In this document: piece by piece, positions 14,908 to 22,266 of the stretch
Layout: the number at the start of each line of letters is the position of its first letter
Numbering within the stretch: position 1 is the first letter of the stretch
From: an uncultured Desulfovibrio sp.
GTDB taxonomy: Bacteria; Desulfobacterota; Desulfovibrionia; Desulfovibrionales; Desulfovibrionaceae
Length of the DNA: 45,937 nt
NCBI GenBank assembly: GCA_900546145.1
Contig: URBN01000017.1
Location: 1 to 45,937, forward strand
Reading direction: 5' to 3'
Program-made: the position numbers and the translations under genes
The notes under the pieces: model-generated
The model's input: only the letters and a program-made list of their open reading frames with translations
What the model was told of the DNA's origin: nothing
Databases searched by the model: none

Positions 14908-15681
14908 ATGCCGAAAAAAACAGCGATGCTGTGTGCCCTTCTTTTATCCGCCTTCGTCTGTCTGGGCGGCGCTGCTCCGGCCCAGGCCGCGGGCAACACC
15001 ACCAATGACAGCTTTAACAAGGCGAAGCGCATGCTGGAGCGTCAGGTGTACGCCGACCATATGGTGACCATTTACTGCGGCTACCGGTACGGCGCAGACA
15101 AGAAGATCGAGGTGCCGGACAGCTTCAGCACGCCGCGCTTCCTGAAGCGCGCCTACCGTGTGGAGTGGGAGCACAGCGTGCCCGCCGAAAACTTCGGGCG
15201 TGCCTTCGCCGAATGGCGTGATGGCGACGCCCAGTGCGTGGACAACAAGGGCAGGCCTTTCAAGGGGCGCAGCTGCGCGGAAAAGGTGAACCAGGAATAC
15301 CGTTTCATGCAGGCCGACATGTACAATCTTTTCCCCGCCGTGGGTGCGGTCAACGCCATGCGCAGCAATTACAACTACGCCATGCTGCCAGGCATGGATT
15401 CCACCTTCGGATCCTGCCCCATGAAGGTCGACGAGCAGAATCACAGGGCCGAGCCGCCGGAGGCTGCCCGCGGCCAGCTGGCCCGCGCGGCGCTCTACAT
15501 GAATGACAGTTATCCCCGCTACAGCCTGAGCCGCCAGCAGAAGCAGCTTTTTGAGAGCTGGAACAGAATGTACCCGGTGGATCAGTGGGAATGCACCCGT
15601 GCTTCCCGCATCGAGAAGCTGCAGGGCAACGAGAATAAGTTCGTAAAAGACCCCTGCGAGAAGGCCGGTCTCTGGAAGTAG
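14908..15681 (+). CDS. Endonuclease I family secreted DNase (EndA-like)
   Basis: A secreted or periplasmic non-specific nuclease of 257 residues, matching the endonuclease I family (E. coli EndA, Vibrio Dns). A signal peptide (1-28, cleavage near AQAAG) precedes the mature enzyme. The His-Me finger catalytic region is VEWEHSVPAENFG (about 86-98), and the metal-site segment is MYNLFPAVGAVNAMRSNYNY (about 137-156). The C-terminal NKFVKDPC is also typical. Several Cys residues (20 in the signal region, YCGY, AQCVD, RSCAEK, GSCPMK, WECTR, DPCEK) suggest disulfides as in Dns. GAGCGAGAG before the start is a moderate ribosome binding site. Confidence 0.93.
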   Translation: MPKKTAMLCALLLSAFVCLGGAAPAQAAGNTTNDSFNKAKRMLERQVYADHMVTIYCGYRYGADKKIEVPDSFSTPRFLKRAYRVEWEHSVPAENFGRAFAEWRDGDAQCVDNKGRPFKGRSCAEKVNQEYRFMQADMYNLFPAVGAVNAMRSNYNYAMLPGMDSTFGSCPMKVDEQNHRAEPPEAARGQLARAALYMNDSYPRYSLSRQQKQLFESWNRMYPVDQWECTRASRIEKLQGNENKFVKDPCEKAGLWK

Positions 15682-15702
15682 TTTTTTCCCCGTATGGACA
15701 CG

Positions 15703-15736
15703 AAAGGGGACAGCGCGGCGCGCTGTCCCCTTTTCT
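15703..15736. terminator. Bidirectional terminator between endA-like gene and the unknown lipoprotein gene
   Basis: AAAGGGGACAGCG (15703-15715) pairs with CGCTGTCCCCTTT (15721-15733), followed by TTCTG on the plus strand. It lies between convergent genes. Confidence 0.8.
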
Positions 15737-15757
15737 GATCACGAATTTTTCCGGGAG

Positions 15758-16246
15758 CTACATGGCTGCCCTGCGTTTGGTGGAAGCGAGGAGTTCGAGG
15801 GTATCCTTGTGGAGCCATCCGCTGTCCACCATAGACTGGGGATTGGGTTCGTCCATGGCTTTGATGGCCGTGCGCAGGATATCTATGGTGCTCCTCGCGT
15901 CATTCTGGACGAGCTGGATCACTTTGCTGTCGTGCATGGCCTGGTTGATGGTGGCGTCATAGGAGTAGCCCAGGGTAGGGAAGACTCTGCTGAGGATTCC
16001 GACGCGCCGGATATTGGTGAGATTTTCGTCGCTGTAGCCGGTGAAGCCCTCGTTTTTCGCCTCCTGCTCGAGGCCTGCCTGGAGTTTCGTGTCAAAGTCA
16101 GGGGCGATGTCGCCGTAGATGTTGAGGGCACGGGGGCCGCGTTCCGGCAGGAAGCTGCCGGAGCTGAAATCCGGGCAGCCTGTGAGAACCGCCGGCGCGC
16201 ACATGATGGCGCAGGCAAGAAGAAGAGTGCGGATTTTATCGCGCAT
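15758..16246 (-). CDS. Lipoprotein of unknown function (162 residues)
   Basis: Not recognised. The signal peptide MRDKIRTLLLACAIMCAPA ends in the lipobox LTGC, so the mature protein is lipid-anchored at Cys24. The rest is mostly helical and soluble, with IYGDIAPDFDTKLQAGLEQE and a region around SYDATINQAMHDSKVIQLVQ. AGGGAG lies about 6 nt before the start. It lies 21 nt downstream of amrB on the same strand and is probably co-transcribed with it. Outer-membrane or periplasmic location is inferred. Confidence 0.75.
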   Translation of the reverse strand: MRDKIRTLLLACAIMCAPAVLTGCPDFSSGSFLPERGPRALNIYGDIAPDFDTKLQAGLEQEAKNEGFTGYSDENLTNIRRVGILSRVFPTLGYSYDATINQAMHDSKVIQLVQNDARSTIDILRTAIKAMDEPNPQSMVDSGWLHKDTLELLASTKRRAAM

Positions 16247-16267
16247 GCGTGTCTCCCTGTTTGGTGG

Positions 16268-17101
16268 TTAGGCGAAAATATGGACGCCGGCGTAGCCTAC
16301 CACGTGCGTGCTGTCGTGGGCCGCCCTGGCCGAGGTATCGTGCATGACGAGTTCCGCCGGCTTTGAAGCGGGTTTTCCGTTCCTGAGTTCACGCAGGCAG
16401 AAGAGGGCCAGGGCCATGGGACCCGCGCCGCACATGGTGATGCCGTGCCTCGAGCAGACATCGAGGAGCCCCTCCGGATCTTCGGCGAGCACCTTTCCGA
16501 GGGCCAGGCTGTCCTTGTATTTCGTGGTGTTCTCGTCCTCGTAGTGGTTCATGTCGCTGCTGACGAGAATGCCGGCGCTCTTCTCGTCCCGCAGGGCCGC
16601 GGCGAGGATGGACCCCGCGGATTCGAGCGCGGAGGGGTTCTGGGTTCCTATGCACACAGGCGTGATACGAGGCGTCTTTCCTCCGGTCAGATGCTGCAGG
16701 AAGGGCAGTTCCACCTCGATGGAATGCTCCCGTTCGTGACTCAGGAGGTCTGCCTCGAAAAGGCCGGCCTCAGTGAGACGGGAGGCCATATCCGCATCCA
16801 CGTCAACGGAACCGAGCGGCGTCAGCCACTTTCCGTCGGGCCACACGCCGAAGGGGCGCCCGTACCCCGTGTGGTTGGGGCAGAGGATCACGAGGCGTTC
16901 CGGTAGCCTGACGCCTTCCAGTGTGGCCGCGGCCGTGAATCCGGAAAAAATGTAGCCCGCGTGGGGCAGCATGAAAATGAAGGGGGCGGACGGCGGCCTT
17001 TTGCCGGTGAAGGGCCGGAAGAGCTCATCGAGCATGCTTTCGAGGGCTTCACGGCTGCCGGGATAGAACTGATCGGCGACGACGGGACTGCGCGTGGGCA
17101 T
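16268..17101 (-). CDS. amrB: AmmeMemoRadiSam system protein B (MEMO1 family)
   Basis: 277 residues of the MEMO1 family, related structurally to metal-dependent extradiol dioxygenases. VVADQFYPGS starts the domain. LPHAGYIFSGFTAA, LCPNHTGYG, the segment REHSIEVELPFLQHL and SSDMNHYED are the conserved motifs; the His residues in the HAGY, NHTGYG, EHS and MNH segments are the likely metal ligands. The start at 17101 is chosen for the GGAGG 6-7 nt upstream rather than an ATG 33 nt earlier. The family partner AmrS is 14 kb away at 1426. The reaction is not established. Confidence 0.92.
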   Translation of the reverse strand: MPTRSPVVADQFYPGSREALESMLDELFRPFTGKRPPSAPFIFMLPHAGYIFSGFTAAATLEGVRLPERLVILCPNHTGYGRPFGVWPDGKWLTPLGSVDVDADMASRLTEAGLFEADLLSHEREHSIEVELPFLQHLTGGKTPRITPVCIGTQNPSALESAGSILAAALRDEKSAGILVSSDMNHYEDENTTKYKDSLALGKVLAEDPEGLLDVCSRHGITMCGAGPMALALFCLRELRNGKPASKPAELVMHDTSARAAHDSTHVVGYAGVHIFA

Positions 17102-17146
17102 GGCAGAACCTCCTCTGTCAGAACGCGGCGGCAAAAGCCGCTGTGA

Positions 17147-17186
17147 GAAAAAACAGGGTCCCAGCCCGGATGGGATGAGACCCTGT
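17147..17186 (-). terminator. Terminator downstream of pyrC and the structured RNA
   Basis: On the plus strand ACAGGGTC (17153-17160) pairs with GACCCTGT (17179-17186). Six A precede it, giving TTTTTT on the minus strand. It ends transcripts coming from pyrBC before amrB. Confidence 0.85.
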
Positions 17187-17312
17187 AAGCATATTCCTTA
17201 ATCAGATGTCTGTGAACGTACCTCCGCCTGGAGGGACGGGAGTTTCCTGCTTCAGCGGGAACAGCACGGCTGACTCCGGAGAGCTGCGGTGGCTTATATT
17301 CTCTCCACAGGA
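17147..17312 (-). ncRNA. Candidate structured RNA (pyrC 3' UTR or small RNA)
   Basis: The ~165 nt after the pyrC stop codon fold by eye into successive hairpins on the minus strand. GGAGAG/CTCTCC is at 17301-17306 and 17278-17283. A compound stem is at 17239-17277, with GGAGT/ACTCC outside and TTCC/GGAA inside. CCTCC/GGAGG, extended by CGT/ACG, is at 17217-17238. The terminator comes last. The stems abut each other with almost no spacer, unlike ordinary intergenic DNA. It matches no RNA family I can name; 6S RNA has a similar size but not this series of separate hairpins. Confidence 0.45.
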
Positions 17313-18575
17313 TTAAAAGAGCCTGACGCCGCCGATCCAGCTGTGTGCCGTGCGGCCCCTGACGGTTTTGTTCAGGTAGGGCGTGTTGAAGCTCTTGGAG
17401 TAGAGCGTCTCCGGGGTAACCGTCCACTCGAGGTCGGGATCGAAGAGGATGAAGTCAGCCGGATCGCCGGGATTGAAGCGGCAGCAGGGGAGGCCGAAGA
17501 TCTCAGCGGGCTTTTCGGCCATGAGGCGGATGAGGTCGGCTTCGGTGATGACGCCGTCCCTGACCAGCGACCAGATGAGCGTGAGCGAGAGGTCGAGTCC
17601 CGTGATGCCGTTGGGCGCGAGGTCGAGGGTGGTGTTCTTTTCCATGGCGATGTGCGGGGCGTGGTCCGTGACAATGATGTCGATGGTGCCGTTTCTGACG
17701 GCCTCGCGCATGGCCTCGCGGTCATCGGGCGTCCTTAAGGGCGGGTTGACCTTGGCCAGGGTGTTGTAGCCTTCCATCTCCGACTCATCGAGGAGGAGGT
17801 AGTGGGGCGTGGTTTCGGCCGTGACCTTCGCGCCGCGCTTCTTGGCCCAGGCGATGATGTCGGCGGACATTCTGCAGGAGACGTGGGCGATGTGAATCGG
17901 GATGTTCAGGTACTCGGAGAGCATAACGTCTCTCGCGACCTGCATGGCCTCGCCCACAACGGGCTGACCCATGACGCCGAGCCTGCCGCTCACGCTGCCC
18001 TCGTTCATGAGGTAGCCTTTGGCGAGATCGGGATCCTCGCAGTGATCCGTGAAGATGAGTCCGAGATCCCATGCGTATTCCATCGTGCGGCGCATGAGTT
18101 CGGTATTGGTCATGGGTTTGCCGTCATTGGTAATGGCAACGCAGCCGGCGTCTTTCAGTTCACCGAGAAGGGCCATTTCCTTGCTGGCGAGCCCCACGCT
18201 GGCGGCGCCCACGGGATAGAGCCTGGGGCCTGCGGGATGCGTGGTGCGGGCGCGCTCGAGCATGAAGCGGGTGACGGACGCGGAATCGTTGACAGGTTTG
18301 GTGTTGGGCATGCACATGACCTGGCAGAAGCCGCCGTGGGCGGCAGCCTCAAGGCCGGTGTCGATGTCTTCCTTCCACTCGAAGCCGGGCTCGCGCAGAT
18401 GCACGTGGCAGTCCGTCAGGCCGGGGAGCAGCACGAGGCCGCCCGCGTCTTCAGTCTGGGCGTCTTCGGGGGCCGGCGTTTTGCCCGCGGGAGTCATGGT
18501 TACGATTTTGCCGTCTTCGCAGAGCAGGTCGACAGGGGCGCCGAGGTGTCTCGCGTTCTTCAGAAAAAATTTCAT
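17313..18575 (-). CDS. pyrC: Dihydroorotase
   Basis: PyrC interconverts N-carbamoyl-aspartate and dihydroorotate, the third step of pyrimidine synthesis, in the cytoplasm. 420 residues of the amidohydrolase superfamily. The metal-site motif is DCHVHLREPG near residue 55. MCMPNTKPVND, FTDHCED, HIAHVSC and VTDHAPH provide the other metal and substrate ligands. The length and motifs fit the long (class I, bacterial AllB/PyrC-type) group rather than the ~345-residue E. coli enzyme. GGAGGAACC precedes the ATG. It lies 41 nt after pyrB in the same operon and is expected to share the pyrB leader control. Confidence 0.96.
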   Translation of the reverse strand: MKFFLKNARHLGAPVDLLCEDGKIVTMTPAGKTPAPEDAQTEDAGGLVLLPGLTDCHVHLREPGFEWKEDIDTGLEAAAHGGFCQVMCMPNTKPVNDSASVTRFMLERARTTHPAGPRLYPVGAASVGLASKEMALLGELKDAGCVAITNDGKPMTNTELMRRTMEYAWDLGLIFTDHCEDPDLAKGYLMNEGSVSGRLGVMGQPVVGEAMQVARDVMLSEYLNIPIHIAHVSCRMSADIIAWAKKRGAKVTAETTPHYLLLDESEMEGYNTLAKVNPPLRTPDDREAMREAVRNGTIDIIVTDHAPHIAMEKNTTLDLAPNGITGLDLSLTLIWSLVRDGVITEADLIRLMAEKPAEIFGLPCCRFNPGDPADFILFDPDLEWTVTPETLYSKSFNTPYLNKTVRGRTAHSWIGGVRLF

Positions 18576-18616
18576 GGTTCCTCCAGAAAAAATCGGGGCT
18601 TGGCCTGTATCCGCGG

Positions 18617-19564
18617 CTAGCCTTCGTTGCGGGTGGTGAGAAGGTAGAGAATGGCCATGCGCACGGCGACACCGGCCGAGACCTGATTGAGCACGAGGCT
18701 CTGCGGGGTGTCGGCGATGTCATCGGCGATTTCGAGGCCGCGGTTCATGGGGCCGGGATGGAGGATGTACGCTCCCGGCTTGGCCAGGGCGAGGCGCTTT
18801 TTCGTGAGGCAGTAGCGGCGCGAGTATTCCATGAGGTCGGGCAGGAGGCCGGCTTCCTGGCGCTCGAGCTGCAGTCTGAGGCACATAACGGCGTCCACGC
18901 CGCGGACGGCCTCCTCAACATTGGTGTAGACATCGCAGTTCCAGCTGTCCACGCCGGCGGGCAGCAGGGTGCGGGGGGCGCAGATGCGGACTTTCGCTCC
19001 GAGGAGGTTGAGCAGGTAAAGGTTGGAGCGGGCCACGCGGCTGTGGTCGATGTCGCCGAGGATGCAGAGCGTCTTTCCCGCGAAGTCATTCCCCCACACC
19101 TGGCGCAGGGCGTAGCTGTCGAGAAGAGCCTGCGTGGGATGGGCGTGCCAGCCGTCGCCGGCGTTGACGATGCTGCAGGGCAGGAGCTTCGAAAGATATT
19201 CCGCCGCGCCGCTTGCGGAATGGCGGATGACGATGACGTCAGGATTCATGGCCATGAGGGTCTGGGCCGTATCCTTGAGTGTCTCGCCCTTGTTTATGCT
19301 CGAGCCGGACTTGGAGAGCGCGAAGGTATCGGCGGAAAGGCGCTTGCCCGCCATGTCGAAACTTGTCTTGGTGCGCGTGCTGTTTTCGGAGAAGAAGAGC
19401 ACCACGGTTTTGCCTTTGAGGGTCGGGACTTTTTTGACCGGGCGCCTGTTGATTTCCTGAAAGCTGGCGGCAAGGTCCAGAAGATGTACGGTGTCTTCCC
19501 TGCTGAGCTGGCTTACATCAAGCAGGTCCTTATGTTTCCAGAGGTATCGATTGTCGTTGTTCAC
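18617..19564 (-). CDS. pyrB: Aspartate carbamoyltransferase catalytic subunit
   Basis: PyrB condenses carbamoyl phosphate with aspartate, the committed step of pyrimidine synthesis. 315 residues from a GTG start at 19564 (VNNDNRYLWKHKDLL), preceded by GGAGGG; longer in-frame extensions run through the leader terminator and are rejected. The carbamoyl-phosphate motif is FSENSTRTKTSF near residue 53. HPTQALLDSY near 132 and the C-terminal HPGPMNRGLEI are typical. No PyrI regulatory subunit is present, so control is probably at transcription through the leader described next to it. Confidence 0.96.
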   Translation of the reverse strand: MNNDNRYLWKHKDLLDVSQLSREDTVHLLDLAASFQEINRRPVKKVPTLKGKTVVLFFSENSTRTKTSFDMAGKRLSADTFALSKSGSSINKGETLKDTAQTLMAMNPDVIVIRHSASGAAEYLSKLLPCSIVNAGDGWHAHPTQALLDSYALRQVWGNDFAGKTLCILGDIDHSRVARSNLYLLNLLGAKVRICAPRTLLPAGVDSWNCDVYTNVEEAVRGVDAVMCLRLQLERQEAGLLPDLMEYSRRYCLTKKRLALAKPGAYILHPGPMNRGLEIADDIADTPQSLVLNQVSAGVAVRMAILYLLTTRNEG

Positions 19565-19659
19565 AGCTGCCCTCCAGCCGGCCCCTTCCCGTTCCGTGCT
19601 GTGCGTTCCGGGGCCCGTATAGGTATAATGTGGTTCTGGTGTCTGGTTTTCTGGCAAAA

Positions 19660-19682
19660 AAAAACCGCCCTCAGGAGGCGGA
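19660..19682 (-). terminator. Leader terminator (putative attenuator) upstream of pyrB
   Basis: Read on the minus strand: CCGCC, loop TCCTGAG, GGCGG, then nine T. It lies 96 nt before the pyrB start and downstream of the pyrB promoter region, so it cannot be the end of an annotated gene. The plus strand has no T tract, which excludes a role for genes on that strand. Confidence 0.7.
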
Positions 19683-19772
19683 ATGAGAAAACGGCCGGAG
19701 AACTGCCTGGCTGGCAGCCTCATCGGCGCAGAAATGCGCACTGAGCCGGATACAGAATAGCCGTATGTTCAT
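19671..19772 (-). CDS. Putative pyrB leader peptide (33 residues, pyrL-like)
   Basis: An ATG at 19772 opens 33 codons (MNIRLFCIRLSAHFCADEAA...) that stop with TGA inside the loop of the leader terminator. In E. coli pyrBI the leader peptide also ends in the attenuator, so that a ribosome close behind a UTP-starved polymerase prevents the hairpin. A U-rich stretch (CCGTTTTCTCATT on the RNA strand) lies just before the hairpin, as required for UTP-dependent pausing. The ribosome binding site is weak (CCAGGG, close to the ATG), and an alternative ATG in frame lies at 19820. Translation is therefore unproven. Confidence 0.4.
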   Translation of the reverse strand: MNIRLFCIRLSAHFCADEAASQAVLRPFSHSAS

Positions 19773-19845
19773 GCCCTGGAATTTACTCGGGGCTCCCCCG
19801 CTTGTAAAGAGGTTCCTCATCTCTGGACAGACGGCAGGCGACTGC

Positions 19846-19873
19846 GTATTACGAAAGTCTATTTTTTTTTCAA
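19846..19873 (-). promoter_or_regulatory. Putative pyrBC promoter
   Basis: On the minus strand TTGAAA (19873-19868), 16-nt spacer, TAATAC (19851-19846). Transcription would begin near 19839 and give a ~275-nt leader that includes a compact CGGGG/CCCCG hairpin, the leader ORF and the attenuator. The -35 overlaps the ribosome binding site region of the divergent tauE copy 3. Confidence 0.45.
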
Positions 19874-19883
19874 GGAGAAAGCC

Positions 19884-20714
19884 ATGGTATTCTCTTCGGC
19901 TCTGCTTGTGCCCATCCTCGTGTTCATGGGCTGCGGCGCCATAGCCGGCATTCTGGCCGGCCTGCTTGGCGTCGGAGGCGGCATCGTTATCGTCCCCATG
20001 CTGGATATCGTCTTTGAATGGCTCCACTATCCGCCGGAGCTTATCCACCAGCTGGCTCTCGGAACGTCTCTCGCCACCATTGTCATCACGTCTATCTCGA
20101 GCTCGCGCGCCCACGCCAAGCGCGGCGCCGTGCACTGGGACATCTTCGCCAAGATTACCCCCGGCATCCTTGTAGGCACCTTCTGCGGCGGTCTTGTGGC
20201 CACGCACATGCCGACCACGTTTCTGAAGGTGTTTTTCATCGTGTTCATCATTTTTGTGGCCTGTCAGATGCTCTCCGGCTACCGCCCGAAGGCGAGCCGT
20301 GAAATTCCCGGCACCTGGGGCACCATGGGCGTGGGCACGGTCATCGGCGGCGTTTCAAGCTTCGTCGGCATTGGCGGCGGCACGCTGTCCGTGCCGTTTA
20401 TGACCTTCTGCAATATTCCCATGCATGAGGCTGTGGGCACGTCCGCTGCCATCGGCTTTCCCATTGCCGTGGCCGGCAGCATAGGCTACATCGTGGGCGG
20501 CTGGGGTGATCCCGCGCTGCCCGCGGGCTGCCTCGGCTACGTGAGCCTCTTCGCCTGGGCCGGCATCGCTGCCGTGAGCTTCTGCACCGCCCCCCTGGGT
20601 GCCAGGCTTTCCCATGCCCTGCCGACGGCCAAGCTGAAGAAGGTCTTTGCCCTCTTCCTGATTATCATCGCCGTCCGCATGATCTGGCAGGTCGCAGGCA
20701 GGTATTTCTTCTAA
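19884..20714 (+). CDS. TauE/SafE-family permease (third, divergent member)
   Basis: 276 residues, an integral membrane protein with about eight TM helices and the two family repeats: GAIAGILAGLLGVGGGIVIVP near 18 and GGVSSFVGIGGGTLSVPF near 155. It lacks the long N-terminal linker and the RGSFLEPTTGE loop of copies 1 and 2 and is only distantly related to them. AAGGAG lies 7 nt before the start. The family exports sulfite and organosulfur anions; the substrate here is unknown. YitT-type gene follows after 15 nt. It is divergent from pyrBC. Confidence 0.88.
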   Translation: MVFSSALLVPILVFMGCGAIAGILAGLLGVGGGIVIVPMLDIVFEWLHYPPELIHQLALGTSLATIVITSISSSRAHAKRGAVHWDIFAKITPGILVGTFCGGLVATHMPTTFLKVFFIVFIIFVACQMLSGYRPKASREIPGTWGTMGVGTVIGGVSSFVGIGGGTLSVPFMTFCNIPMHEAVGTSAAIGFPIAVAGSIGYIVGGWGDPALPAGCLGYVSLFAWAGIAAVSFCTAPLGARLSHALPTAKLKKVFALFLIIIAVRMIWQVAGRYFF

Positions 20715-20729
20715 CGGACGGAGTCCCCT

Positions 20730-21611
20730 TTGCTGAAAAGCACCTTCAACAGACGCCGCGCCGAATCGGTGTGGTGGAACCTGCTCTGGCTCACTGTGGG
20801 CGGCATCCTGAACGCCATCTGTCTGCAGTGCATCTCTCCCGCGCACGGATTCCTTTCCAGCGGCGTCATGGGCATGGCCCTGCTCGCCAACTACTGGACA
20901 TCGCTCTTTGACGCCTCGACCTGGTACATTCTGCTTTCGGCTCCCATTTTCGTCTGGGGCTGGTTCTTCGTGAGCAGGCGCTTCCTGTTCTACACGGCCT
21001 ACGGCACAGTGGTGACCTCGACCGCCGGCAAGCTCCTCCTGCTCATGAACTTTACCATTCCCCTGCAGAATGAGATATACGCGGCCGTGCTCGGCGGCGT
21101 CATGTTCGGTGCGGGCAGCGGCGTCATGCTGCGCACCCTCGGTTCGAGCGGCGGCATTGACATCATCAGCGTGGCCATGAAACAGCGGTGGAACATCGCC
21201 ATCGGCCAGTGCACCTTCCTGTTCAACGTGGTGCTCTTCGCCACGGCGTATTCCACGGGAACGCCGCTCGACAAAATCATGGCCTCGCTCATCATGATGT
21301 TCATCTCGGCGAGCGTGCTCGAGTACGTGCTCGGTCTCTTCAACCGCCGCAAGCTGGTCTTCATCATCTCGGATCACGGGGAGGAGATCAGCGAGGCCAT
21401 ACTCGTGAGCGAGCGCTTCGGCGTCACCGTTCTGCGCGGCAAGGGCGCCTATTCGGGCACCGACAGGGAAATTCTCCTGACGGTGACCAACAACGTGGCC
21501 CTGAAGCGGCTCGAAAACCTCGTGGACAGCATAGATCCGAACGCGCTTTTCATCGTGGACAACGCGTTCTACGTATCTGGCGGTCAGTTTTCCCATCAGA
21601 TCGAACGGTAG
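20730..21611 (+). CDS. YitT-family membrane protein (YitT_membrane + DUF2179)
   Basis: 293 residues from a TTG start at 20730 with GGACGGAG about 8 nt upstream. Five or six TM helices cover residues 15-205, with the characteristic glycine-rich segments SSGVMGMALL and GSGVMLRTLGSSGGIDII. A soluble DUF2179 domain follows (about 208-290: DHGEEISEAILVSERFGVTVL, KGAYSGTDREILLTV, NALFIVDNAFYVSGGQF). The family's role is not well established. It is the second gene of a unit with the TauE-type permease and ends at a strong terminator. Confidence 0.88.
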   Translation: MLKSTFNRRRAESVWWNLLWLTVGGILNAICLQCISPAHGFLSSGVMGMALLANYWTSLFDASTWYILLSAPIFVWGWFFVSRRFLFYTAYGTVVTSTAGKLLLLMNFTIPLQNEIYAAVLGGVMFGAGSGVMLRTLGSSGGIDIISVAMKQRWNIAIGQCTFLFNVVLFATAYSTGTPLDKIMASLIMMFISASVLEYVLGLFNRRKLVFIISDHGEEISEAILVSERFGVTVLRGKGAYSGTDREILLTVTNNVALKRLENLVDSIDPNALFIVDNAFYVSGGQFSHQIER

Positions 21612-21648
21612 CCGCTCTGGACAGCGGTGCCGTTTGAGAGCATATCAG

Positions 21649-21690
21649 GCGCTCTGCCGCCGGAACCATTCGGGGCAGAGCGCTTTTTTT
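21649..21690 (+). terminator. Terminator of the tauE-yitT unit
   Basis: GCGCTCTGCC (21649-21658) pairs with GGCAGAGCGC (21674-21683), followed by seven T. Confidence 0.9.
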
Positions 21691-21721
21691 GCTGATTTTT
21701 TACCGATTTCCGGAGAGTTTT

Positions 21722-22057
21722 ATGTCAAGTGAGGAGATGCTGGATTGGAAGAGCGGCCTGAATGAGGCCGGCGGGCGGTCTGAGTACGCCGCCGAACTGC
21801 GCGCCTTCATGGGCCTTGCCAGGGACAGTGTGGACCACGTGTTCGCCGCCCTCAACAGAGGATGCGGGGGGGACGCCCAGTCCATCGTGCATGAGGTGCG
21901 CGAGAAGGCCGGCCGCCTCGGCTGCCGTTTCCTCGCGGCGAGATCCCTGGATCTTGAGCTGGCTCTCAGAGCCGGAGCGGATACACAGGTCGTGTACGGC
22001 CGCTACGCTTCAGCCGTGCCGGATACGCTCTGCGCCATTACCGCCTATCTTTCCTGA
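21722..22057 (+). CDS. Stand-alone Hpt-like protein, putative
   Basis: 111 residues, soluble, all helical. The segment IVHEVREKAGRLGCRFLAAR with His57, followed by LDLELALRAG, matches the histidine phosphotransfer (Hpt) pattern, in which the His lies one or two helical turns before Lys-x-x-Ala/Gly-x-x-Gly. The start at 21722 fits CGGAGAG; an ATG 33 nt upstream lies in the terminator's T-rich tail. It has its own transcript between two other units. It could serve the phosphorelay at 7.9-12.5 kb, but no direct link is visible. The fold assignment is by motif only. Confidence 0.6.
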   Translation: MSSEEMLDWKSGLNEAGGRSEYAAELRAFMGLARDSVDHVFAALNRGCGGDAQSIVHEVREKAGRLGCRFLAARSLDLELALRAGADTQVVYGRYASAVPDTLCAITAYLS

Positions 22058-22266
22058 TTCTGAACGGCCCCGGGGCCCCTGCTCCCGTCTGCCGGAACGT
22101 CCGTCTGGCGGCACGGTTTTGTGCCGGGAGAAGGCGGCGTATCCGAAAGCAGGCCGGGGGCTTTTTTTTTCGGCGTAAATACGGTAACTAAATTCGTTCT
22201 GGACTTACAGTTGTCCTGCCGGGCCGCACGAAGCGGCCGGCCAAGCTCGAAAAAACGGGGGGAACC

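Noticed and set aside
17153..17312. 6S RNA, SRP RNA, or a glycine or cobalamin riboswitch at the pyrC-amrB gap
   Set aside because: None of the conserved cores of these RNAs is present. The region shows separate hairpins instead of one long bubbled hairpin. Kept only as an unassigned structured RNA.
22058..22266. Terminator for the Hpt-like gene at the nine-T run near 22162
   Set aside because: No convincing stem directly precedes the T run; only diffuse GC-rich complementarity was found.
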